Positions 17,501 to 25,198 of a stretch of 26,998 nt of DNA are shown here, piece after piece. Where the stretch lies: NCBI GenBank assembly GCA_041628615.1, contig JBFKOW010000026.1:1-26998 (forward strand), in the 5' to 3' direction. The DNA is from JAMWZF01 sp041628615 (GTDB taxonomy: Bacteria; Pseudomonadota; Alphaproteobacteria; Rhodobacterales; Rhodobacteraceae). The position numbers and the translations under genes were made by a program. The notes under the pieces are model-generated. The model was not told the origin of the DNA and did no database searches. It was given only the letters and a program-made list of their open reading frames with translations. Position 1 is the stretch's first letter, and the number at the start of each line of letters is the position of its first letter.

Positions 17501-18844
17501 ATGCGCCTGATGCCCCTCCTGACAGCCGCTCTGGTTTCGGCGGTTCTCTACCTGCTCGTGCTGGAGCGGGACCGACTGCTGGCCTTCGCCCAGATCGACC
17601 CCGCCTCCGACGCGCCGATGGCCGAGGCGGATGCGCCCGAGCCGGAGGTGGTCCGCGTCGTCGCGCTGCGGTCCGAGGCGCGGATGGTCGACAGCGCGGT
17701 GATCCTGCGCGGCCGGACCGAGGCCGCCCGGCAGGTCGATGTCCGCGCCGAGACCTCGGGGCAGGTCATCTCGGAACCGCTGCGCAAGGGGTCGTTCGTC
17801 GAAGCCGGCGACCTGCTGTGCGAACTCGACCCGGGCACCCGGCAGTCCTCTCTGGACGAGGCCCGGGCGCGGCTCGAGGAAGCCACCGCCCGGCTGCCCG
17901 AGGCCCGCGCCCGCATCCCCGAGGCCGAGGCCCGGCGCGCAGAGGCGACCGCCCGGCTGGCCGAGGCGGAGGCGGCGCTCGCTTCGGCCCGCGCCCGGCT
18001 CGAGGAGGCCCGGATCAACCAGAACGCCGCCGCCCGTCTGGGACAGGACGGCTTCGCCTCGGAAACCCGCGTCGCCAGTGCCGAGGCCGCGCTGGAAAGC
18101 GCCCGGGCCGGGGTCACCTCCGCCCAGGCCCTCGTCGAAAGCGCCCGCGCCGGCATCGTCGGTGCCGGGGCCGGGGTCGAGGGCGCGCAGGCCGCCGTCC
18201 AGTCGGCCCAAGCCGGCATCCGCTCGGCCGAGGCCGCGGTGGCCGCCGCCGAGCGTGAGTTGCAGCGGCTGACCATCACCGCGCCCTTCGCCGGCCTGCT
18301 CGAAACCGATACCGCCGAACTGGGCAGCCTGCTGCAGCCCGGCAGCCCCTGCGCCACGGTGATCCAGCTCGACCCGATCAAGCTCGTCGGCTTCGCGCCC
18401 GAGGCCGAGGTCGGCAAGATCGAGGTCGGCGCGATGGCCGGGGCCCGGCTCGCCTCGGGCCAGGAGGTGCGCGGCGCGGTGACGTTCCTGTCGCGCGCGG
18501 CGGACGAGGCCACCCGGACCTTCCGGGTCGAGGTCACGGTGGACAATGCCGACCTCGCGATCCGGGACGGTCAGACCGCCGAAATCGTGGTCGCCTCCGA
18601 CGGCCAGTCCGCCCACCTGATCCCGCAATCGGCCCTGACGCTCGACGACGAGGGCGTGCTCGGCGTCCGCACCATCACCGAGGACAACCGCGCCGGCTTC
18701 GTTCCGGTCGAGGTGATCCGCGACACGGTGCGCGGCATCTGGGTGTCCGGGCTGCCGCAGACTGCGGACCTGATCGTGATCGGGCAGGAATTCGTCACCG
18801 ACGGCGTGACCGTCGAGCCCACCTTCCGGGAGGCCGACGGATGA
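17501..18844 (+). CDS. RND efflux periplasmic adaptor (membrane fusion) subunit
   Basis: The 447-residue protein links an inner-membrane RND pump to an outer-membrane channel. An N-terminal helix (residues 5-22) anchors or exports it. The first lipoyl half is VRAETSGQVISEPLRKGSFVEAGD and the second is LTITAPFAGLLETDTAELGSL, followed by the beta-barrel and membrane-proximal domains. Between the lipoyl halves lies a hairpin of about 140 residues (about 113-256). It is an Ala/Glu/Arg-rich coiled coil with seven-residue periodicity (repeats like ESARAGVTSAQALV), longer than in many adaptors. AAGGA lies upstream of the ATG. The stop overlaps the permease start as ATGA, so the two are translationally coupled. 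No outer-membrane factor gene is next to them. Confidence 0.93.
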   Translation: MRLMPLLTAALVSAVLYLLVLERDRLLAFAQIDPASDAPMAEADAPEPEVVRVVALRSEARMVDSAVILRGRTEAARQVDVRAETSGQVISEPLRKGSFVEAGDLLCELDPGTRQSSLDEARARLEEATARLPEARARIPEAEARRAEATARLAEAEAALASARARLEEARINQNAAARLGQDGFASETRVASAEAALESARAGVTSAQALVESARAGIVGAGAGVEGAQAAVQSAQAGIRSAEAAVAAAERELQRLTITAPFAGLLETDTAELGSLLQPGSPCATVIQLDPIKLVGFAPEAEVGKIEVGAMAGARLASGQEVRGAVTFLSRAADEATRTFRVEVTVDNADLAIRDGQTAEIVVASDGQSAHLIPQSALTLDDEGVLGVRTITEDNRAGFVPVEVIRDTVRGIWVSGLPQTADLIVIGQEFVTDGVTVEPTFREADG

Positions 18845-21800
18845 CCGGTATCGTCGACTGGGCCGCGTCCCGGGCGCGGATGATCCTTGCCTTCATCGCG
18901 ATGTCGCTGCTTGCCGGGGCCTTCGCCTATACCGGCCTGCCCAAGGAGGGCGAGCCCGACATCGAGATTCCTGCCGTCTTCGTCTCGGTCCCCTTCCCCG
19001 GCATCAGCGCCGAGGACAGCGAGAAGCTGCTGGTCCGGCCGATGGAGACCGAGCTGGCCGATCTCGACGGGCTCAAGACCATGACCGGCACCGCTGCCGA
19101 GGGCTATGCCATCCTGGTGCTGGAGTTCGAGTTCGGCTGGGACAAGACCCAGGTTCTCGCCGACGTGCGGGCAGCGATGAACAAGGCCGAGGCGGCGTTT
19201 CCCGCCGGGGCCGAGAACTACACGATCGACGAGTTCAACTTCTCGGAATTCCCGATCATCATCGTCAACCTGACCGGCCAGGTGCCGGAACGGACGCTGG
19301 TGCGGGTGGCCAAGGACCTGCAGGACCGGCTCGAGTCGCTCGACGCGGTGCTCGAGGCCGGGCTTGCCGGCCAGCGCGACGAGATGCTCGAGGTCATCAT
19401 CGATCCGCTGCGCCTCGAGGCCTACAACGTCACCGCCGGCGAACTCATCAACGTGGTGACCAGCAACAACCTGCTGGTGGCCGCCGGCGAGGTCGAGACC
19501 GAGGCCGGCGCCTTCGCGGTCAAGATCCCCTCCTCCTTCGACGAACCGCAGGACGTCTACAACCTGCCGGTCAAGACCAACGGCGACCGGGTCATCACGC
19601 TGGGCGACCTCGCCGAGATCCGGCTCACCTTCGAGGACCGGCAGGGCACCGCCCGCTTCGACGGGGTCAGCACCGTGGCGCTGCAGGTGGTCAAGCGGAA
19701 GGGCTTCAACCTGATCGACACCGCCGCCCTGATCCGCGCCGAGATCGAGGCCGAGCGCGCCACCTGGTCGCCCGAGCTGCGCGCCGCCATCGACATCGGC
19801 GCCTCCAACGACCAGAGCCGCAACGTGGCCTCGATGGTCAGCCAGCTCGAAGGCTCGGTTCTGACCGCCATCGCGCTGGTGATGATCGTGGTGCTCGCCG
19901 CGCTCGGCACCCGTCCGGCGCTGCTCGTGGGGTTCGCGATCCCGACCTCGTTCCTGCTCTGCTTCGTGCTGCTCGGGGTGATGGGGATCTCGATCTCCAA
20001 CATCGTGATGTTCGGGATGATCCTCGCCGTCGGGATGCTGGTGGACGGGGCCATCGTGGTGGTCGAATACGCCGACCGCCGGATCCGCGAGGGCACCGGC
20101 CCGATGCACGCCTATGTCGAGGCGGCCAAGCGGATGTTCTGGCCCATCGTGTCGTCGACCGCGACGACGCTCTGCGCCTTCCTGCCGATGCTGTTCTGGC
20201 CCGGCGTGCCGGGCGAGTTCATGGGGATGCTGCCGGTCACGCTGATCTTCGTGCTGTCGGCGTCGCTGATCGTGGCGCTGGTCTACCTGCCGGTGCTGGG
20301 CGGGGTGACCGGCCGGATGAGCCGGTTGTTCGGCTACGCCTCGGACGGGTTGCGGGCCCGGCTGCCCTGGGTGGTGCGGGCGGCGCTGGTGCCGGTGGCG
20401 ATGTTCACGGTGTTCGCCGGCGCCATGCTCACCCTTAACCCCGGCTACCTGTCGGGCGAGGCGGTGCAGACCCGCGGCCTGGGCGACAGCCTGCCGGGGA
20501 TCGTGCTGTTCCTCGCCGGGGCAGTGGCCACCTCGATCACGCTCGGCGCCGCCCGGATCGAGCGGCGCGCCCGCCGGATCCGCGCCGGCTACCGTCGGTC
20601 GCCCTTCGGCTGGTTCATCCACGTCATCGCCGGCAACCCGATCATGCCGATCGTCTCGATCGCCGCGGTCGGGGCCTTCGTGGTGGCGGTGTTCACCTAT
20701 TTCGGCGCCAACAACAACGGCGTGGAATTCTTCGTCGAGAGCGAGCCGGAACAGGCCATCGTCTATGTCCGCGCCCGGGGCAACCTGTCGATCACCGAGA
20801 AGGACGCGCTGGTGCGGCAGGCCGAGCAGGTGGTGATGGCCCATCCCGGCGTGCTCAGCGCCTTCTCCTTCGCCGGCCGCGGCGGGCTCAACCTCGACGC
20901 CTCGGGCGCCGGCAGCCCGCGCGACACGATCGGCCAGGTCCAGCTCGAGACGATCCCCTGGGAGGACCGCGCCGACCGCCCCGAACTCGACGGCGACGTG
21001 GTGCTGGCCGAGATCCAGGCCGAACTGGACAAGATCCCCGGCATCCGCACCGAGATCCTGAACCTGTCGCGCGGCCCCGCCAGCGGCAAGCCCGTCCACC
21101 TGCGCCTGATGGGCGAGGACCGCGCGGCGCTGACCGAGGCGGCGCAGATCGTCCGCGCCCGCTACGAGGCGATGCCTGGCCTCGAACTGATCGAGGACAC
21201 CCTGCCCCTGCCCGGCATCGACTGGCAGATCGACGTGGATGTGGAGAAAGCCGGCCGCTACGGCGCCGACGTGGCCTCGGTCGGCGGCATGGTCCAGCTC
21301 GTCACCCGCGGCATCCTGCTCGACACCTACACCCCCGAGGGCGCCGACGAGGAGATCGAGATCCGCGTCCGCCTGCCCGAGGAGGACCGCGTCCTGTCCA
21401 CCCTCGACAGCCTGCGGGTGCGGACCAACCAGGGGCTCGTGCCGCTGTCCAACTTCATCACCCGGACCCCGGTGCCCAGCCTGTCGCAGATCGACCGGGT
21501 GAACCAGAAGCGGTTCTTCGACGTGAAGGCCGACGTGGAGCCGAACCTCGTCCGGCTCGACGCCAGCGGCATCGACGGCGTGGCCGACGGCACCCCGCTC
21601 GCCGTCGCCCGGATCGTCGACGAAGCGGCCGAGGGCGCGGCCCGCCTGGCCGTGGTCGAACGGCTGGAGGCCGCCGCCGGGATCGACGTCGGCGCGGCGC
21701 TGGCCGCCGGCACGCTGGCCGAGGTGCCGGTGAACCCCAACGAACGGATCGCGGCCCTGACCGAATGGCTCCAGACCGATCCGCTGCCCGCGGGCATCGA

Positions 21801-22605
21801 ATGGGAATGGACCGGCGACCAGGAGGAACAGGCCGAGAGCCAGGCCTTCCTGTCCACCGCCTTCGCCGCCGCGCTCGGGCTGATGTTCGTCATCCTGCTG
21901 GCGCAGTTCAATTCGTTCTACAACGCGGTGCTGGTGCTGCTCGCGGTGGTCCTGTCCACCACCGGGGTGCTGATCGGGATGCTGGTGATGGACCAGACCT
22001 TCTCGATCATCATGACCGGAACCGGGATCGTCGCGCTGGCCGGGATCGTGGTGAACAACAACATCGTGCTGATCGACACCTACCAGGAGTATTCGCAGTA
22101 CATGCCCCGGGTGGAGGCGATCACCCGCACCGCCGAGGCGCGGATCCGGCCGGTGCTGCTGACCACGATCACCACGATGGCGGGTCTCGCGCCGATGATG
22201 TTCGGCCTCAGCCTCGATTTCTGGGGCGGCGGCTACACGATCGACAGCCCCACCGCGCTGTGGTGGAAGCAGCTGGCCACCGCGGTGGTCTTCGGGCTCG
22301 GCATCGCCACGGTGCTGACCCTGATCTTCACCCCGTCGATGCTGGCCATCCGGGTCTGGGTGAGCACTTATGCCCTGTGGCTCGCCCGGGCGCTGGCGCG
22401 GCTGTCCTTCGGCCGCGGCAGCCGGGCGGCGCGGGACTGGGCGCTGAACCGGCAGGCCCGCAGGATCAAGGCGCCCGAGATCATCTGGACCGAGCCGGGC
22501 GACCTGACGCTGGCCGATCCGGCCGCGGCCGGACCGGAGACCGATCCGGACGACGCCGCGGGCGCGCGGGGTATCGAGCCGCCGCCGCTGCGCGCCGCCG
22601 AGTAG
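18841..22605 (+). CDS. RND efflux transporter permease subunit (AcrB/HAE superfamily), atypical long form
   Basis: This is a proton-driven inner-membrane pump for drugs or other amphiphiles. It has the RND layout: TM1 at about residues 13-30, the GxPxEGEPDIEIP entry to the first porter domain, TM4 with GMLVDGAIVVVE (Asp402, Gly403), and TM10 with GIVVNNNIVLID (Asn1072-Asn1074). At 1254 residues it exceeds the usual ~1030-1050. Extra sequence includes two hydrophobic segments between TM6 and TM7 (about 511-532 and 551-571), an insertion in the second porter region (about 895-975), and a charged C-terminal tail of about 80 residues. The second TM4 Asp and the TM10 Lys of AcrB are Gly and Asn here. 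Substrate is unknown. Confidence 0.93.
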   Translation: MTGIVDWAASRARMILAFIAMSLLAGAFAYTGLPKEGEPDIEIPAVFVSVPFPGISAEDSEKLLVRPMETELADLDGLKTMTGTAAEGYAILVLEFEFGWDKTQVLADVRAAMNKAEAAFPAGAENYTIDEFNFSEFPIIIVNLTGQVPERTLVRVAKDLQDRLESLDAVLEAGLAGQRDEMLEVIIDPLRLEAYNVTAGELINVVTSNNLLVAAGEVETEAGAFAVKIPSSFDEPQDVYNLPVKTNGDRVITLGDLAEIRLTFEDRQGTARFDGVSTVALQVVKRKGFNLIDTAALIRAEIEAERATWSPELRAAIDIGASNDQSRNVASMVSQLEGSVLTAIALVMIVVLAALGTRPALLVGFAIPTSFLLCFVLLGVMGISISNIVMFGMILAVGMLVDGAIVVVEYADRRIREGTGPMHAYVEAAKRMFWPIVSSTATTLCAFLPMLFWPGVPGEFMGMLPVTLIFVLSASLIVALVYLPVLGGVTGRMSRLFGYASDGLRARLPWVVRAALVPVAMFTVFAGAMLTLNPGYLSGEAVQTRGLGDSLPGIVLFLAGAVATSITLGAARIERRARRIRAGYRRSPFGWFIHVIAGNPIMPIVSIAAVGAFVVAVFTYFGANNNGVEFFVESEPEQAIVYVRARGNLSITEKDALVRQAEQVVMAHPGVLSAFSFAGRGGLNLDASGAGSPRDTIGQVQLETIPWEDRADRPELDGDVVLAEIQAELDKIPGIRTEILNLSRGPASGKPVHLRLMGEDRAALTEAAQIVRARYEAMPGLELIEDTLPLPGIDWQIDVDVEKAGRYGADVASVGGMVQLVTRGILLDTYTPEGADEEIEIRVRLPEEDRVLSTLDSLRVRTNQGLVPLSNFITRTPVPSLSQIDRVNQKRFFDVKADVEPNLVRLDASGIDGVADGTPLAVARIVDEAAEGAARLAVVERLEAAAGIDVGAALAAGTLAEVPVNPNERIAALTEWLQTDPLPAGIEWEWTGDQEEQAESQAFLSTAFAAALGLMFVILLAQFNSFYNAVLVLLAVVLSTTGVLIGMLVMDQTFSIIMTGTGIVALAGIVVNNNIVLIDTYQEYSQYMPRVEAITRTAEARIRPVLLTTITTMAGLAPMMFGLSLDFWGGGYTIDSPTALWWKQLATAVVFGLGIATVLTLIFTPSMLAIRVWVSTYALWLARALARLSFGRGSRAARDWALNRQARRIKAPEIIWTEPGDLTLADPAAAGPETDPDDAAGARGIEPPPLRAAE

Positions 22606-22708
22606 GGTTCGCTCCCCGGCAGCCGCGCGCAAGCTTTTCTGGTGCGTCTTTCGGCGTTTTCGTGTACCTTGCTGGCAGCCTTGTGCGCGTATCGGTGGGG
22701 GAATTGCG

Positions 22709-23206
22709 ATGCGTGGGTTCGGGATTGCGCTGTCTTGCCTGCTGGTATCGGCCTCGGTCTCCGAAGCCTCGACACTGCGGCTCCTTCTGGAAAGCGACCC
22801 GGAGACCGGCATCGGCGACGTCTTTCTTTCCAGCTTCGACACCTTCGACGATCTGGTCAACTCGCCCGCCGGCGGCGGGCCGGGCGGCTTCTCGGGCCTG
22901 AAGATCTCGCCCGGATTCAGCGTCGGCGGTTTGGCCTATGACGGCAAGTACCGCCTGCTTCTGGAAAGCGACCCGGAGACCGGCTTCGGCGACGTCTTTC
23001 TCGCCAGCTTCGACACCTTCGACGATCTGGTCAACTCGCCCGCCGGCGGCGGAGCGGGCGAGTTCTCGGGCCTGAAGATCTCGCCCGGATTCAGCGTCGG
23101 CGGCTTGGCCTACGAGTTCGATCCACCGGCCGTGCCGCTCCCCGCCTCGGCATACCTGCTTCTCGGCGCGCTCGGGCTGGCAGGCGCCTTGCGCCGGCGG
23201 GCCTGA
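22709..23206 (+). CDS. VPLPA-CTERM sorting-domain protein made of a tandem 58-residue repeat
   Basis: The 165-residue secreted protein has a signal peptide (residues 1-20, MRGFGIALSCLLVSASVSEA). Two near-identical units follow, beginning RLLLESDPETG at residues 24 and 82. The C-terminus is VPLPASAYLLLGALGLAGAL plus RRRA (residues 142-165), the motif, helix and basic tail of the VPLPA-CTERM class. Such tails are thought to be cut and processed by an exosortase-like enzyme at the inner membrane; none is encoded here. Each unit contains FDTFDDLVNSPAGGG and FSGLKISPGFSVGGLAY. No known domain is recognised. The ATG at 22709 has GGGGGAA upstream. The gene lies 103 bp after the RND operon and converges with the ABC exporter. 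Confidence 0.88.
   Translation: MRGFGIALSCLLVSASVSEASTLRLLLESDPETGIGDVFLSSFDTFDDLVNSPAGGGPGGFSGLKISPGFSVGGLAYDGKYRLLLESDPETGFGDVFLASFDTFDDLVNSPAGGGAGEFSGLKISPGFSVGGLAYEFDPPAVPLPASAYLLLGALGLAGALRRRA
22778..23113 (+). repeat. Tandem direct repeat, 174 bp period, inside the VPLPA-CTERM gene
   Basis: Copy one starts at 22778 and copy two at 22952. Over the 162 bases that encode residues 24-77 and 82-135 I count 11 mismatches (about 93% identity) and no gaps. Four of 54 residues differ. The period is a whole number of codons, so the frame is kept. Confidence 0.95.
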
Positions 23207-23218
23207 CCGGCGCCCGGA

Positions 23219-25132
23219 TCAGGCCGCTTCCTCGGCCTCCTCGGCCGCCTGCCGCTGCCAGAGCTGGGCATAGCGGCCGTCGCGGGCCAGCAGGACCTCG
23301 TGGGTGCCCTCCTCGACGATCTCCCCGGCCTCCAGCACCACGATCCGGTCGGCATCGGCGATGGTGGACAGCCGGTGGGCGATGGTCAGAACGGTGCGCC
23401 CCCGGCCCATCGCCTTCAACTCGCGCTGGATGTCCTGCTCGGTCTCGGTGTCGAGCGCGCTGGTCGCCTCGTCGAGCAGCAGGATCGGCGGGTCCTTCAG
23501 CAGGGTCCGGGCGATGCCGACGCGCTGTTTCTCGCCGCCCGACAGCTTCAGCCCGCGCTCGCCCACCTGGGTGTCGTAGCCCTGCGGCAGACCGGCGATG
23601 AAGTCGTGGATGCGGGCGGCGCGGGCGGCGGCCTCGACCTCCGCGCGGGTCGCGTCGTCCTTGCCGTAGGCGATGTTGTAGTAGATCGAGTCGTTGAACA
23701 GCACGGTGTCCTGCGGCACCACCCCGATGGCGGCGTGCAGCGAGGTCTGGGTCACGTCGCGCAGGTCCTGTCCGTCGATCTCCACCGCGCCGCCGGTCAC
23801 GTCGTAGAACCGGAACAGCAGCCGGCCAATGGTCGACTTGCCCGACCCGGACGAGCCGACGATGGCCACCGTCTGGCCCGCCGGAACGTCGAGGTCGATG
23901 CCCTTCAGGATCGGCCGCTCGGGATCGTAGCCGAAGAACACGCCCCGGAACCGGACCGCGCCGCCGCGCACCGCGAGATCCGGCGCGCCGGGCCTGTCGG
24001 CCACCTCGGAAGGCTGTTCCAGCAGGTGGAACATCGCCCCCATGTCGACCAGCGACTGCCGGATCTCGCGGTAGACCGTGCCGAGGAAGTTCAGCGGCAT
24101 GGTGATCTGGACCATGTAGGCGTTGACCATCACGAAGTCGCCCACCGTCAGCGCCCCGTTCTGGACCCCGACCGCCGCCATCACCATCACCGCCACGAGG
24201 CCGGAGGTGATGATGAGGGACTGGCCGAAATTCAGGAACGCCAGCGAGTAGGAGGTCCGCAGCGCGGCGTCCACGTAGCGCTCCATCGCGCCGTCATAGC
24301 GGCGGGCCTCGCGCGCCTCGGCGCCGAAATACTTCACCGTCTCGAAGTTCAGCAGGCTGTCGATCGCCTTCTGGTTCGCGTCGGTGTCCTGGTCGTTCAT
24401 CTCCTTGCGGATCTTCACCCGCCACTCGGTCACCTTGAAGGTGAACCAGATGTAGAGCCCGATGGTGACCACCACCGCCGCCAGGTACCAGGCGTCGAAC
24501 AGGACGAAGAGCACGCCCGCGATCAGCAGCAGTTCGAGCAGCAGCGGCCCGATAGAGAACAGCAGGAACCGCAGCAGGAACTCGACACCCTTCACCCCGC
24601 GCTCGATGATCCGGCTAAGTCCGCCGGTCTTGCGGGTGATGTGGTAGCGCAGGGACAGCCGGTGGATGTGGGTGAAGGTCTCGAGCGCGATCTGCCGCAG
24701 CGCCCGCTGCCCGACCCTGGCGAAGATCACGTCCCGCAACTGCTGGAAGCCGACGTTCATCAGCCGGGCCATGCCGTAGGCGATGGTCAGCCCGACCGCC
24801 CCCATCGCCATGAGCCAGCCCGCGTCGCCGGTCTCGCCGGCCAGGCTGTCGACCGCGACCTTGTAGAGGATCGGCGTCCCGGCGGCGATCACCTTGGCGA
24901 GGAACAGCGCGGCCAGCGCGCCGACCACCCGCTGTTTCACCCAGGTCAGCCCCTCGGGCCAGAGATAGGGCGCGACCCGGCGCACGGTGCGCCAGCCGGA
25001 CGCGCCGCGGGTCTCGTCCTGCGTATCAGGCCCGGGCTGCCGGACCGTCGCGCGGCCGTTCGCGGTGTCGGCGGGGGCGGTGTCGGCGGGGGCGCCGTCC
25101 GCGAGGTCCGGATCGGTGGATTGACTGCTCAT
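23219..25132 (-). CDS. Atm1/ABCB7-type ABC exporter (half transporter)
   Basis: The 637-residue protein fuses a six-helix membrane domain (about residues 40-340) to an ATPase domain. It has Walker A GSSGSGKST (about 424-432), the signature LSGGEKQR, Walker B ILLLDEATSALD and the switch His in TIAHRLST. The segment DSLLNFETVKYFGAE is diagnostic of the Atm1 branch, whose members export glutathione conjugates, glutathione-bound metals or iron-sulfur precursors and protect against heavy metals. It should form a homodimer in the inner membrane. The N-terminus is a disordered ~35-residue tail. The ATG at 25130-25132 has a weak AGG eight bases upstream. It follows the LysM gene by 66 bp on the same strand. 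Confidence 0.93.
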   Translation of the reverse strand: MSSQSTDPDLADGAPADTAPADTANGRATVRQPGPDTQDETRGASGWRTVRRVAPYLWPEGLTWVKQRVVGALAALFLAKVIAAGTPILYKVAVDSLAGETGDAGWLMAMGAVGLTIAYGMARLMNVGFQQLRDVIFARVGQRALRQIALETFTHIHRLSLRYHITRKTGGLSRIIERGVKGVEFLLRFLLFSIGPLLLELLLIAGVLFVLFDAWYLAAVVVTIGLYIWFTFKVTEWRVKIRKEMNDQDTDANQKAIDSLLNFETVKYFGAEAREARRYDGAMERYVDAALRTSYSLAFLNFGQSLIITSGLVAVMVMAAVGVQNGALTVGDFVMVNAYMVQITMPLNFLGTVYREIRQSLVDMGAMFHLLEQPSEVADRPGAPDLAVRGGAVRFRGVFFGYDPERPILKGIDLDVPAGQTVAIVGSSGSGKSTIGRLLFRFYDVTGGAVEIDGQDLRDVTQTSLHAAIGVVPQDTVLFNDSIYYNIAYGKDDATRAEVEAAARAARIHDFIAGLPQGYDTQVGERGLKLSGGEKQRVGIARTLLKDPPILLLDEATSALDTETEQDIQRELKAMGRGRTVLTIAHRLSTIADADRIVVLEAGEIVEEGTHEVLLARDGRYAQLWQRQAAEEAEEAA

Positions 25133-25198
25133 CCGCGTTACCTAGGACGGCGCGCCGGGGATTGCCACTGTCGCCCCACCGGTCCCGTGTCCGCCATC

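Noticed and set aside
22606..22708. Promoter search ahead of the second VPLPA gene
   Set aside because: The stretch is slightly T-rich, but the best pair (TTGCTG and TATCGG) is only 15 bases apart, too short to list.
18571..22860. A 1429-codon open frame on the minus strand opposite the RND genes
   Set aside because: It is a by-product of GC-rich codon bias. The product is His/Gly/Gln/Asp-rich low-complexity sequence with no domain, while the plus strand encodes clear RND subunits.
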